DNA of 64,000 nt, taken from contig OY755173.1 of the NCBI GenBank assembly GCA_963576735.1, forward strand, positions 17,144,873 through 17,208,872, in the 5' to 3' direction. This document shows positions 20,801 through 32,500 of the stretch, piece after piece (position 1 is the first letter of the stretch; every line of letters begins with the position of its first letter). This DNA is from Bedellia somnulentella. Its lineage: Eukaryota > Arthropoda > Insecta > Lepidoptera > Bedelliidae. Under the pieces are notes generated by a model. The model saw nothing but the letters and a program-made list of their open reading frames with translations. It was not told where the DNA came from and did not search any database. The position numbers and the translations under genes are program-made.

Positions 20801-23800
20801 GTGTAACTGACGAGTGTGATATCAATATTGTTTGTAACGTGTTGCACTGCGAAATGTGATTCATCTTGCGCTGTCAGCAATTATATGTTGTGCGCGTCTT
20901 TGTGTTGTCTACTGACAGCATACATACATACATATACTCACGGCTATATTTCCCTAGAAGGGGTAACCAGAGCTAAGGAATTATAAATTCCTCAGCCACT
21001 TTTGGAAGTTGAGTGGGGAAAAGATGGTAAAAATAAAGGTTTTTGGTGATGGGTCTCTAACCGCATCGCCCAAAAATCCAATAAAAAACCCCAATACCCT
21101 TTGTCGCCTCTTACGACACCCGTGGGTAGAAAGGGGTAGCGACATTCTAAGCCGGCACTATTACTGACAGCGTGGTGATATAATTTGAAACGTTTAGCCC
21201 TTTGTGATAATAACCGAGAACTATTAATAGTTTGTGATAATTCTTAATTATTATTAATAATAAAGATATGAAAAAAACGCTTAAGCCAGGTGTATCATAT
21301 TATTATTTCTAAGGAGCAAGTTTCAGCCGTTAGTTTAAAAAAAGTTATAAAGAATGATCATTTTATCATTGGGATATAAAATGTTGTTCGAAATATTGAA
21401 ATACATCATATAATAGGACTTAAATAGTTTTGCGAAATAATTGGCAACCATAACATTTACATTAGCTTACTTATTCATCCGCCATTAACATCCAGTGGGG
21501 TTACCCGCGACTATTCATCGATCTTACTTAACAAACGACGCTCGTGTTCCGTCACATTCAATAATCTATTCATACGTCTCGTCATATTTGGATACATTAT
21601 TCTAAACTTGAAAAGACTTAAACAAGATTAAAAAAATATTAAATATCATACGATGTAACGCAGATGTAATTAGACTTCAACAGTGGAAGGAGTTCCTCTA
21701 GTTTCAGCTCCAAGAAGTCTTTTGATGCCACCAGCGGCAGGAAGAACTTTTGTATACGTGGCACCTGAAATTTTATAGATTAGGCTTAGGTTTATTGTCT
21801 AAAGCTAAATATAAATATTTTTTTATTGAAAAACACGGTGCAATTATTATCGAAAACCATTACTAATTTACTTCAAACATATGATAAGAATTATCATCAT
21901 CATAACAGTCTTCGTGTTGGCCAATAGATACTGCTGGACTTGGGCCTCCTCATAAGTTCAGCACTTAAACCTCTTTATCTCCTCCGCAAAAATATCTACA
22001 GGCATATTTATTATGCTGCCTAAAAACTACTCACTACTCACGGCTATAAATCCCAAGAAGAGGAAGTCAGGAAAGAGTTCATTCATTTACTTTTCTTTGT
22101 TGATTTGCGAGAAGATAGTAAAATGGATTTTGTTGGTATGGGTCTCCAGCCACATCGTCGAACAACTACTTTTAAGGAAGACATCACAAGCTTTTGGACA
22201 CCCACGAGAAGAAATCGATGATTATTATTGTAAGCAAAGACTTAGAATAGTTCGAAATTACCATAATATCGACAATAGACGGTAGTTTCATGGCGATAGC
22301 TTGTTTGTAGAGTATGAAAGCGTAGTCTTCCTTAAACACATGTTCGTTTGTCAACAAGAAGAGGCAGTGTTGTTCCAAGTTGCCGATTGCTAGAAACTGC
22401 GCGGCCACATACACGTCCAGGATGTTAAACATTGTGATGGTGTTGATGTATTCTTCAACTGGAAACGTCATCCAGTGGTAGATGGTTTCGAACGTTTCTG
22501 GAGAAACCTTTTCCTGCAAATTAAAACAAAAAGATATTCGTAAAAGGCATCGATCGGTTTGAAATTTGGATCACGTCTACGATATTGTAAATACATACAT
22601 ACATATATAATGGCGGCTGAAAATCCCAAAAAAATAAAAGAAGGACTTTGGAAGTTGAGTCAGCAAAATGTATTTTGCTTAGTTATTGTAAAAAAAAAAA
22701 CATTTTATTTTTGTGAACCTTACAAGCTAATATATATTAACAACAACTTACAATCGGCAATTCAATAACAGTACTCCGGTCTGTTTGGAAAAATGTAGAG
22801 TAGACTTCCAAAACAATACGATGGCAGTGAAATTCTTCAGTCTCTATTTTAATTATTGTATCTGTATTTCTGAAAATTATTTTGTACAATAGTAAAATTT
22901 ATCACACAAGATCATTTTGAGTATATAATTCATACTTTTTGGTTATTGAGCCAGATTTATTCTCACATACATGATGTTCATTAATAGCATTAGCATGGCA
23001 TGACCAAGGGGCTCGAGCCTACCCTATATAGGGTGATTTGGCCTTAGTCCACCACGCTGGCCAATTGCGGGTTGGCAGACTAACAACTACTACCGTGATA
23101 GTAGCCGGGACCGACGGCACGACGCACGACACGGGACGAAGCACAGAATCATCTTAATTTTCGGATAATCAGGTGATGCAAGACTGCAATAGCCTTCCAA
23201 ACTGGGTTAAATCCTACAAATTAAATTAATGAGTTTACCACCCCGGGGATCGAACCCAAGATCTCCGTACTTGAAGCCAAGCGCTTAACCGCGAGACCAC
23301 GGTTTATTATATATTAATTGTTTTAAATAAGTAGTTGAAGGAATCTCGTGAGCCTATATTATGAATTAATCTCATTCCTATCTTTTGAAAAATAAAAAAA
23401 AACAGACAAGGCTTGGAATACCTCTTACATATGATTTAATATTCTGCGATAGACTTCTTGCATTAGATTAAGCTTTTCAGGAAGGTTCTGTTGTAGCCAA
23501 GTGACATCCAAAGGCTCGGCAATCGTGTAGCCATATGAAGCGATATAATTTTCATGTTCTTTCAGGATAGCTAATGTTGATAAGTCAGAGTTACTCCGAT
23601 TACATTCGCATTTATTTGATTTGATTTTGAATAGCTTTGGCTGAAAACATAAATTATATTTTGAGTTTATATATTTTGATTGATGCCGTGTAGTGTCGGC
23701 CGTGTAGTGTGTAGTGTTGGCTTAGAATAGCACTACCCCGTTTCTACCGATGGGTGTACGTAAGAGGCGACTAACGGTATTGGGGCTTTTAAGGGATTTT

Positions 23801-26800
23801 TGGGCGATGCGGCTGGAGACCCATCACCAACAACCTTTACTTTACCATCCTTTCCCCACGCAACTTCCAAAAATGGTGGCTGAGAAATTTCTGATTCCTT
23901 AGCTCTGGCTACCCCTTCTAGAGATTTATAGCCGTGAGTATATGTATGTATGTATATTTTGATTATATTATATATTTAAGTAATATCAAATAAAAAGCTC
24001 CCTTTTGTGAACTATTTAATAGATTTTTTAAAATAGGGCATTCTAATATAAGTGGATAATATTGCGTTGTTGAATCTTAGCGGATCTTAACTTAGGTCTT
24101 AAAATAAGTGTACGCGGTGTCAATTTCCTTTTTAAAATAATTTAAATTAAAAGAAAACTTAGCTAACATGAGATTTATCATCAGTGATCTCTAATGCCAC
24201 GTTTACTTTTTGTGGATTCGTCATCACAACACCAATTGTGGAACTTTTGAAGACAATCTGAAAAAAAATTAACCAGATTACGTCCTTTCAAATTAACATA
24301 ACATGGCCCGTGTGGCTATCAGTGTTAAATTGTATAAGTGTTAAATATGGATAATTTTCGCTTTATTTTGTGAACCAGTGACAGAGCATAAAATATGAAA
24401 GAACTATTTCCTTAATCGCGTAGTATTCAGATATTTTTTATTGTTTTTTACTTCAGAGAGATAGTTGGCCCCCGATTATGGGTAATATCACAATAGCAGC
24501 CGTTAGTCAACCAACCCGCGCTCTCAGTGGGGACCAATAGAGAAATATTCAATTTATTATGAAATAACGCTCTCGGTTATTACTAATAGAGAAATAAGTA
24601 TATTATTTTTTGTAAATAATTGACTTTTATATTAGGGTATGAGCTGTGATGATTTCTAAACATATCGTTTCTTCGAACCTTATCAGAGTCCACTTTATAG
24701 TTTCCACTCGGGGTTCTCTCGAAGGGTGAGTCGGGGATAACTTTGACAGTAGGCGCTCCAATACTAATTGAACTGAAACAATGGAGAAAAACTCAGAACC
24801 TCCTTTTTTGAGTCGGTTAAAACACTAAAACCTTCTTCTGAAAGTAACAAGTACTTTTCTGAAAACCACATCCAAATAGCTTTAGCCAAACGCGAGATAA
24901 TCGCGGACAAACATACATACATACATACAAACAATCGAACTGAGAACCTCCCTTTTCTTCCCGACTTAAAATAAAAGAATGGTTAATTAGAATGAAATAT
25001 AGTCAGCTTAAGTTATTTTTTAACGCTAAGTTTTAATTTTAGTCTTTAGCTTATTTTATAAATGAAAAATCATCCGATCTGTATTGTAAGGCAATTTGTC
25101 AGTTAATAATAATTCGACAGTTTGAGGTTATTTAGAAGCCATCGTTTTTACAACCTATGACGTTGACATGTATATGTATAATCAGAAATGTTATTCAACG
25201 ATTGCTGATTGATTGGAACGATTTGCTACCACCTTTATGCGATCTCAGCTCTATCAACACTTTTACTTCAATCGTTACTATAGTTGTACCTTTTATCATA
25301 TGATATCTATTATAAATTTAAAATTATTAATATTAAAATTATAAATTTATGTTCACATTTTATTTTGTATTATATTTTAAATTAATATATACACAAGATA
25401 TAAACTTTCATTTTACATTTTATTATAAGTTTTATCTCATTGTTATAATATGTTTATTATATTTTATTCACATGTATCTTTTTCCTATTTTTGAATTGGA
25501 ACAGAATTTGGTTTTGTTTTATTTGGTCGATGGAAGGGTGTCGTTGGTGCGGAGCGGAGATATTGCTGAGTTATAAAACTTAACAATTGTGTTTTTATGT
25601 TTAATATTTGAACTAATTTCAATTTTACCAATTTTATTTTGTCTTAGTGTATTTAGACTGTATAAATTCTAACGGTAATAGTTTTAGTAAAATAAGATTT
25701 GTTTTGTTGATATAAGTATATACTCGTTCGCTACATAGAGCTTTATGTTTTCTTAATGTTGTCTGGCTAACTGGTGCTGGCTGAAAACCAGCGTGCAGTA
25801 CAGTAGCTGACGTGTCCTGCGAGACACGCGGCTGAGGCACATATGCTGAGCCAGAACCAATTTGGCAATATAATATATGTGTTTTAATTTGTTGTTACTC
25901 AAACATTGTAATATTTTTTTGCCAAATAATTTTTTTTTTTTCTTTCTTACATTTGCTGAAGTGTTTTTAATACACGGAATTGAGACATGCTGGCAGCTTA
26001 CATACGTCATACATACTTATACTCACGCCCTTAGTTCCCGTTGGGGTAGGCAGATATCATTACGCACTAGTGATTTACACCGCCTTAGAAGATAATCTTT
26101 TCTTTTATTAATTACTTTTCATTACAAATGTAATGAAAATGTTCGTATGACACAAGGGTTGAAAGAGGTACTAATACTTCTGAACATCGCGTGACAGGGT
26201 CAACTGGTGTTCAGAGTGTACACCTTGGACAGTGTTATCACGAGATATGGGGCAGGCCTATCGCCGTTTTTTACGAATACACTGTCACATGACTAAGTAA
26301 GTAAAACTTAGCCTTGTGGGTTCCCTCATTCATGATGTTTTCCATTACCTTTAACAACCATGATAAACCATACGTATGTCTTTAGAAAAGACAAATTGGT
26401 GTAGGCCCGACCCGGGATTAGAACACTAGTCGTCTGCACGATAATACCATGCTATCAGCAGACCATAAAAGTGTGGGTCGTATATCTATTAGGGTTGTGG
26501 GCATGCCCATCTTACCCATATGGCAGGAATTGTGCTTGTCAGTTCCCTAAACACATCTGAGCAGTAATAACTAAATCTTAATTATATCATAATATTCTAT
26601 CAATATCATGGAAACAAAATTACCTCCCGCTGCTGTTAGACTCAAGGCTGTCATTTGTTTTGTTATCGAAGTGATTATTACTTTTGGCTGATTTTTGCTC
26701 TTTAGCTTTGGTGCAGCAATCTGGCAAAGGTTCTTTTCTTGCGTCAGTAGCACTTCTGGAAATAAAATGCTTCTTAGATAATGTGCTTTTCAAATAATAC

Positions 26801-29800
26801 CTATCTATACTTATAATAAATCTGTAGAGAGGTCAATTCTGTACATGAAATATATTTTCAAAATAACTATCAGGTGGTGATAAGGGATCGATACTGATGC
26901 CAAAAATGCAATCAGTAAAATTTTTGTCTGTCTGTCTGTCTGTCTTTCTGTCTGTCTGTCTGTCGGTCTGTCTGTCTGTCTGTCTGTCTGTCGGTTTGTA
27001 TGTTCCTTATGAAAACAAAAACTACTCGACGGATTTTAACGAAACTTGGTAAAATTATTCTTCATACTCCTGCGCAGGTTTTTGTATACTTTCCAGCAGA
27101 GAAGTAAAGGGGAATTTTGGGAAATTTTGGGAAAACGGGAGAAGTTACTCCATTTTTTAAGCTTCCGTCGCGTATGCAGCCTTAATGGTTAAACTTACAT
27201 AGAAATCATGTGTGGCGGAAATATATTTCATAAAATTATCTAAAAAAAATCCTCAACAGTATATGTCTATCTTTTACGGTTGACTCACAATAACACGTGT
27301 AATTCCTGATAGCTTAGCAGTTCGGAACATCCTGATTATATTTGTTTACTCTTACGTTTGTAAACCTCTCACTCATCCCTAATTTAAATAAGGTAACATT
27401 ATTACCTATTCATTAAAAAAAGAATCATTGAAATCGGTAGAGAAACCCCGAAATTATACAAAAAATAAGCCATCGCGCCCGTGACCAAAACCAAATCTTG
27501 ACCTAACCAAAACGGAAATACTGAACCGTTCATTAAAGCGCATTCAAAATCACCAAACTACACTGTTAAGGGAGTGCTATAAATTTAAAAAATTGAAAAC
27601 ATTACGCTGAATTTCACAATGCTTAAGCAGTGACTGAAGAAAGAAACCTCAGATATTTAAACGCTACCCGTGCGAAGCTGGGACGATCCACTAGTTAAGA
27701 ATAAATACAAATGATCATGTCATTACATTCAATGATTCAATGCAGCAATCAAAACCTACCGATCGCCATTTTGTAGGATCCTCTCGAGCTTCGTTAACAT
27801 TCTAAATTACTTTTTGAATTAAACAGCAATAAATACCAAGATAGGGTAGCGAAAGCTTGAAAATTTGTCATTTCTCAGTCATTTTCAGAAGTTAGGTCGG
27901 GTAAAAGATTGTTAAACCCAAGCCACTTAGAAAACCCATTGGGGTTTAGGGTAGGGTGGGGCCTAAGTCTTATTGGCCTAAGGCGCTGTTTAACTACACC
28001 TGAGGGAAGAAAGAGATACATACATACATACATAATACTCACGGCTGTAAACCCCTAGAAGGGGTAGCCAGAGCTAAGGAATTAGAAATTCCTCAGCCAC
28101 TTTTGGAAATGATAGTGGGGAAAAGATGGTAAAAATATAGGTTGTTGGTGATGGGTCTCCAACCGCATAGCCCAAAAATCCATTAAAAGCCCCAATACCG
28201 TTAGTCGCCTCTTACGTATACCCACCGGAAGAAATGGGGTAGTGCTATTCTAAGCCGACACTACACAGCATACAACTTACTGTACTTTTAATACAAGAAC
28301 ATATATTTACTTTCTCCTGTGTCGCCACATTGTTGATTCAACTGAGATGTCGCCGCTCTCCGAAATGGACGAATTGGATGTCAGAACTTCTTGGAGGTAT
28401 TGATTATATTTATTTATTAGTTTCTTTTGGTTATAATTAAAAAGCTCAACAGCTGAAATTTGATAAAGAGCAACGTTGGTTATGAATACATAAACATACA
28501 TTTGGTTGCATAATTTTTAAATCGACACCGAATTTAAGATATTAAAAATACTCGTATATATCTTGTAATCACATTTTTTTGCATTTATACATATATCATG
28601 GTTTTTAGTCATAAATAAAGTGTAGCCAGAGCTTGCGAATTTGAAATTCCTAGGCCAATTTTGAAGATATTTTTTTACTTTTCTTTACAAGTTTGAAAAT
28701 TATAATATACTCTTTCGATGACAATTAATATTGATTCATAACATAACATAACATAAACGTTCACGCCGAATATCCCCGAAGGGGTTGGCAGAGGTACTAA
28801 TACTTCTGAACATCACGTGACATTGTCACCTGGCGTTCAGAGTACCCACGTTTTGCATGGACAGTGTACTCACGTGATACTCACGTATTATTGATTAGTG
28901 TAGGGGAAAAGAATAAAATGTTTGCTTATTACTTTTCCAATTCGAATGTTTTTTTTTCTGATTGCTGAAACTATAAGCTTGAAAGTAGTAATGATTCGTT
29001 TAAGTTTCAAGTAAACGTGTAAAAAGAAATATTAAAAAATAATTCCCTAAAAGAATAAGATTAAGATATTTAAGTGTGAAACCTTTGGGTGGTCATTTTG
29101 AATAGATGTCATGCATGATGATAGATGGTTTTGAATCTTAATAAGATGAAAATCCTGTTACCCTAAGTCACCCATGTAATTTAAAATAATAATAAAAAAA
29201 TCATTTATTCTTACTTGCGAGACTTGTGTGTTTTTTCCTTAGATCCGTCAGAGATATACTTTTATTGTTATCTAACATGTTCCTGAAATATTTCTTAAAC
29301 ATTAAAAAAAACATTCTAACTAAAATCGGTTAAGATGCGTTCTAATAAAATACTAAGGTCCTTAAGTCTAGAAAAACATAATTGGTGTACGAAATGTGGA
29401 AGCTTAAATTATTGTCTTCCAAATTTCTTCCAGTAAGCACCACTTATTAAAACTATTTTTGTTCTCTGTTCATAACGCGGCTAGTATAATCGAGATTTTC
29501 AACAAAATTAAAAAAAAAAGTTAACCAAAGCTTCGCACTAACTAATTCCCCTGTGTAATTACTAGAAGTCTAAGGAGGGAAAATAAGGAATGATTAAGGT
29601 TTTTTTAGCTACATCGCCCAGCAATCATTTAAATTATCCAATATAACTACAACTTAAGGGCGCCGTTGGGGTTGCCACGCTATTGTAGTGCCTCAGCTAT
29701 GTTTGCGTATGCAGAAATAGACATTTTTTCAACTTTTCTGCGGAAAAGGCTGCGTCACTGCGCAGGGTGCGCGGCAGCAGCAATGGCGTCCTGAGGGCGG

Positions 29801-31681
29801 TAGCCGCTTGTCTACTTATCGGCCACTTACATAATGTAACCAAATTCCTGTTAGAATATAAGTACTAACACAATGGATTGTATGCTGTCCTAAAATATTT
29901 TTTTTTATTTAAATAGCCTATAACTCTTGGCCACCTAGTCATACGACTACGACACCCACGGGAAGAAATGAGTAACAGCGAACCAGGAAACTAATTTAGT
30001 GTAACATACAAAGACTACTTACTTGCTGTTCCGAAGTATAGATGTGTGTAACGCCTTTTCTAAATAATCTTCAGAATTAATCTGTGAAAACCAATTTACA
30101 AATTAACAAAAACACCTGGTGTTAGTGTTTAATTGAGTATGTTGTCTTGAATGCATTTTATTCGCAAACTGTCCTACAAGCTGGAGGCCTAACAGTAGCT
30201 ATTTCATCGTAACGATAACGGTCAGAATGAGATGACAGTATACGATCCTAAGTAAGTGCGTAAGAGATGGCTGTTTTATACCACGTGATTTCTAGTTAAA
30301 AGGTCGCTCGTACATGCTCACACTCACAACTTGGTGATTGTCACGGCAAGCCGGTGGATGAGGGTAGCTGGTCGTTGCGATCTTCTTTTGGGATGGCCTA
30401 TAGCCAGTTGTGGACGACTATTGGCTTAATTGTAGTGATGGATAGGGATATTAAAAGTTGGCTATATAACTTCGTTATAATGAATCTGGCATTGTGGACT
30501 AATCTATACTTATAATAAATCTGTAGAGAGGTCAATTCTGTACATTAAATATACTTTCAAAATAACTATCAGGGGATGATAAGTGAACGATACTGATGCC
30601 AAAAATGCAATCAGTAAAATTTTTGTCTGTCTGTCTGTCTGTCCGTCTGTCTGTCTGTCTGTCGGTTTGTAAGTTCCTTATGGAAACAAAAACTACTCGA
30701 CGGATTTTAACGAAACTTGGTAGAATTATTCTTCATACTCCTGGGCAGGTTATAGTGTACTTTTCAGCAGAGTAATGAAGGGGAATTTTGGGAAATTGTT
30801 GGAAAACGGGGGAAGTTACTCCATTTTTTAAGCTTCCGCCGCGTGTGCAGCCTTTATGGTTACAGTTTCATAAAAATCATGTATGACAGAAATATTGGAC
30901 ATTAAATTGTCTAAAAAATATCCTTGAACAACATATGTCTATCTTTTATGGTTGACTCACAATAACACGTGTAACTCCTGATAGCTTAGCAGTTCGGAGC
31001 ATCCTGATTATATTTGTTTACTCCTACGTTTATAGTTCTCTCATTCATCTCTCATTAAATAAAGTTTACATTATTACCTATTCAATAAAAAAAATATCAC
31101 AGAAATCGTTATAGAAACACCAAACTTATACATGAAATAAGCCATCGCGTCCTGTCGTCACACGTGAATACTGAATCATGCTGGATTATTTTTTAGTAAT
31201 GGTTGCGCGAGCAAAAGATAGCCGTGAGTATATACATGATGTATGCAAAGTTTGTAACTCTGATTCTTTGTTTGCATGAGTTTATTTTCGGAGATACTGA
31301 ACCGTTCATTAAAGCGCTTTCACAATCACAAAGCTAAACTATTCAGGAGTGCTATAAGTGGCGCTAAATTTCACAAAGGTTGAGCAGTGATTGAAGAAAC
31401 CTCAGATATTTTTAAAACTACGCTACCCGTGCGAAGCTGGGGCGATCCACTAGTTCTATAATAATAATGTTGCATATTATTTTTTTAGCATGTTTTTTTA
31501 GCAAATCAAAATGTTGTACGATTAAGTAGAATTTATTAAGTTTAAAAAATAGGTTTATTTGCGGCGGGATGGCCCTAGAATTTATTACCGTGAGTAATTT
31601 ATTAGAGTGATATGTAGTTAATATAAATAACAAACTACTAACCAAATCTAAGCTTGCAGCCCTTTTCATTCCAAAATTCAT
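8823..31681 (-). CDS. BTB-BACK-Kelch (KLHL-type) protein, 25 coding exons, 1071 aa
   Basis: Exons, 5' to 3' on the minus strand: 31681-31643, 30081-30023, 29282-29215, 28452-28311, 27801-27760, 26755-26624, 24772-24679, 24257-24168, 23640-23429, 22869-22752, 22513-22262, 21764-21652, 20500-20291, 19965-19854, 19359-19248, 18441-18308, 14389-14310, 13835-13668, 12895-12737, 12452-12352, 11788-11602, 10707-10516, 10311-10206, 10026-9891, 8980-8823. All junctions are GT-AG and in phase, and the total is 3,216 nt. Domains: a unique Ser/Lys-rich N-terminal extension (1-292); BTB (about 293-416, with FHCHRIVLEVYSTFF and FETIYHWMTFPVEEY); BACK (about 417-560, with RIQKFFLPLVASKDFLEL and GIRWLHADW); a variable linker (561-725); and six Kelch blades (726-1071, with VFGG, VFLVGG, LYVIGG, VWVAGG, LFLIGG and VVIIGG strands). 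BTB-BACK-Kelch proteins typically present substrates to Cullin-3 ubiquitin ligase or bind actin; no substrate can be inferred here. Exon 1 (MNFGMKRAASLDL) is the least certain. Ortholog unknown to me. Confidence 0.85.
9385..9701 (-). mobile_element. Solo-LTR-like sequence inside a Kelch intron
   Basis: Read on the minus strand it begins TGTTGAAGCG (9701). It has TATAAATA (9579-9586), then AATAAAA about 120 nt later (about 9457), and ends near 'ggcactaca' (9385-9395). This is the U3-R-U5 order expected of an LTR. I saw no second LTR or coding region. Adjacent DNA (9180-9330) is rich in short inverted 'ccctttc/gaaaggg' motifs. Confidence 0.4.
11033..11190 (-). pseudogene. Duplicated, decayed copy of Kelch exon 22
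   Basis: About 150 bp closely matches the Kelch exon at 10516-10707, including the repeated 'gccgccgccgccatgcgcgcc' zone (split here as in the exon) and the acceptor region 'cactctgggaaat'. It lacks the exon's 3' part and has a deletion where the exon encodes the PKTGIW region. It sits within the intron just upstream of the intact exon. The GC-rich composition contrasts with the surrounding intron. Confidence 0.75.
14045..14300 (+). repeat. tRNA-derived SINE (Kelch intron 17)
   Basis: The head has pol III box A TGGTCGAGTGG (14059-14069) and box B GAGTTCGATCC (14102-14112), separated by a tRNA-like spacing. The body ends in 'cttagtgtggggctaacttg' and a TATTTATT tail. I recognise this tail as typical of abundant lepidopteran SINEs. 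Confidence 0.8.
14876..14925 (+). repeat. Family-1 repeat 3' tail fragment
   Basis: Only the 'ctctggctaccccttctagg' to 'gccgtgagtata' end plus TATG units remain. Confidence 0.65.
14969..15591 (+). repeat. Lepidopteran interspersed repeat (ccggccaagtgcgag type)
   Basis: It starts 'aaccggccaagtgcgagtcg', then 'agggttccgtac', and ends 'gctacggaaccctaaaa', so the ends are partly inverted. A (GGAC/GACA)n tract lies near 15515-15538. I recognise this as a very common lepidopteran repeat; the exact class is uncertain. It lies in a Kelch intron. Confidence 0.7.
15915..16012 (+). repeat. Non-LTR retrotransposon 3' end fragment
   Basis: A decayed ORF end followed by 'ctctggttaccccattaggt' and 'ggcgttagtatatgtatg'. 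It matches the LINE 3' ends at 35770-35908 and 60003-60191. Confidence 0.5.
16016..16272 (+). repeat. SINE-like repeat family 1, full-length copy
   Basis: Complete from 'gctgtgtagtgtcggcttag' to a TATG tail. It is inserted directly after the TATG-type tail of the LINE fragment at 15915-16012, with a possible 'gtatgttt' duplication. Confidence 0.75.
16484..16858 (-). repeat. SINE family 2 tail plus an unclassified repeat
   Basis: 16484-16640 is the minus-strand 3' half of SINE family 2, with (TTATG)n next to 'cgttcacgccgaatatcccc'. 16650-16858 starts in a (TA)n/ACTG-rich stretch and contains 'agagcctaaacggttggatc', a sequence type seen in Lepidoptera but not assigned here. Confidence 0.5.
16859..18043 (-). 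mobile_element. Helitron on the minus strand, interrupted by a family-1 repeat
   Basis: On the minus strand it runs from TCTATACTTATAATAAATC (18043) to CTAG (16859-16862), flanked by A and T. Without the nested repeat at 17471-17722 it is about 930 bp, like its sister copies. Confidence 0.85.
17471..17722 (+). repeat. Family-1 repeat nested in a Helitron
   Basis: Full-length copy flanked by the duplicated target TTAAACCAT (17459-17467 and 17727-17735). The duplicated sequence is single in the other Helitron copies. This dates family-1 activity after the Helitron insertion. Confidence 0.85.
20920..21161 (-). repeat. Family-1 repeat with 10-bp target duplication
   Basis: A minus-strand copy bounded by TACTGACAGC (20910-20919 and 21162-21171). 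It lies in the intron between Kelch exons 12 and 13. A decayed + copy lies at about 20560-20690 and a decayed minus copy at about 22022-22200. Confidence 0.8.
22998..23305 (-). repeat. tRNA-derived SINE, minus strand
   Basis: On the minus strand, box A TGGTCTCGCGG (23299-23289) and box B GGGTTCGATCC (23257-23247) form a tRNA-like head. The body contains 'gccagcgtggtggactaagg'. It sits in the intron between Kelch exons 9 and 10. Confidence 0.8.
23682..23952 (+). repeat. Family-1 repeat with 12-bp target duplication
   Basis: A full copy whose head is partly triplicated ('gtgtagtgtcggccgtgtag' and onward). Flanked by TATATTTTGATT (23670-23681 and 23953-23964). Confidence 0.85.
24785..24975 (-). 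repeat. Lepidopteran 'aaaaaaggaggttctga' repeat fragment
   Basis: Contains 'cagaacctccttttttgagt' and a second 'tgagaacctcccttttcttc' flanking a (CATA)n stretch. I recognise this as a common lepidopteran repeat end; a fragment of the same kind lies near 8690-8730. Confidence 0.4.
24976..25994. other. Kelch intron 6 middle, no gene seen
   Basis: AT-rich. A hairpin-prone GC-rich patch ('ggctgaaaaccagcgtgcag', about 25780-25860) is probably a repeat fragment. No coding exon could be supported. Confidence 0.4.
25995..26480 (-). repeat. LINE tail and tRNA-like SINE family 2 copy
   Basis: 25995-26062 on the minus strand reads 'tctgcctaccccaacgggaa', then 'ggcgtgagtataagtatg', a LINE 3' end. 26150-26480 is the most complete SINE family-2 copy. 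Its minus-strand head reads 'gctgatagcatggtattatc' then 'gttctaatcccgggt' (box-B-like). Confidence 0.55.
26804..27694 (+). mobile_element. Helitron making up most of a Kelch intron
   Basis: TC start, CTAG end, A/T flanks, 891 bp, with a long (GTCT)n tract (about 26928-26998). The intron (26756-27759) is 1,004 bp, so only about 113 bp is not Helitron. No transposase remains. Confidence 0.85.
27836..28269 (-). repeat. Two family-1 copies, decayed and complete
   Basis: A decayed copy (about 27836-28010) precedes a full minus-strand copy (28017-28269), both in the intron between Kelch exons 4 and 5. A further fragment is at about 28620-28670. Confidence 0.7.
28738..28890 (-). repeat. SINE family 2 3' half
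   Basis: Near-identical to 16484-16640, including the (CATAA)n start and 'cgttcacgccgaatatcccc'. Confidence 0.65.
30210..30325. repeat. Diverged copy of the small element at 40289-40414
   Basis: Shares 'ctaagtaagtgcgtaagaga' and the flanking 'gagatg' and 'cgctcgtac' blocks with 40289-40414, with substitutions. Confidence 0.45.
30503..31453 (+). mobile_element. Helitron in the first Kelch intron
   Basis: TC start, CTAG end, A/T flanks, 951 bp, with a (GTCT)n tract. It ends 190 bp from the first coding exon (31643-31681). Confidence 0.85.
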
Positions 31682-31699
31682 TTGGTTGTGTTCATGACT

Positions 31700-32497
31700 A
31701 CAATATACAAAAACAGTTACTTTTGTAGAAAAATTGTATTCATAACAAATTATAAAATCAAACTTATGTGATTTGACAAACCGAGACCTTCGTGAATTTG
31801 GTTTGTAATGTGATCGATTTTTATTTTATGACTGAAAGTTTCTGTGGTATTTTTTCTCTTGTAAGTGTTTAACACAGATATTTCGTTTATATTGTTAGTT
31901 TGGAAGAAAGACCAGACTAAGTATTTTGTCATTACAACCATTCACAAAACATAACATAGTGGTCAACATAGGGCATGCATAGTAGGAATACTCGTATAAA
32001 CAAAGAGTAGAATACGTAGAAGGATGATTTGATAATTAGATTTTCGCGCAAAGTTCTTGGGATTTAGCAAAAAATTGGGTACCTAATTAGTAATTAAACT
32101 TTCCAACTTTACTGAGAAATTGCGGTGTTATCGCACTATCAGTGTTGTTGTTCATCATAGTCATGTCTTAGAAATATTTCTAAAAAGTTGATTAACTTAT
32201 GTTCCTCTTGTTGTCTCTTGCTTCCTCTTGTTCCCGTTAGTTGACTTGTTACATACATACAGTTACATCACGCCGCCGTTACAACAGTTTAACAACGGAG
32301 CAATTATTCCTCCAACCGTAATACCACTCCCACACATTTTTGTCATTAATTTATAGATATAGCTCTACATAGATATATTTACTACAAAAATTATTGTAGA
32401 CTTCTATATCGAATTCGTACTTGTTAAATTTCAAGAGGAAAACCATTCCTTTTTTCTCGATTAACCACTACATAAGCAAAATTTTATGACGACGTAC
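31700..32497. other. Intergenic region upstream of the Kelch gene
   Basis: AT-rich; the Kelch promoter should lie here. On the minus strand I see no clear TATA box. No further gene can be supported. Confidence 0.4.
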
Positions 32498-32500
32498 TAG

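Noticed and set aside
23247..23299. tRNA gene on the minus strand
   Set aside because: Same reasoning: tRNA-like head of a SINE with a ~250-bp body.
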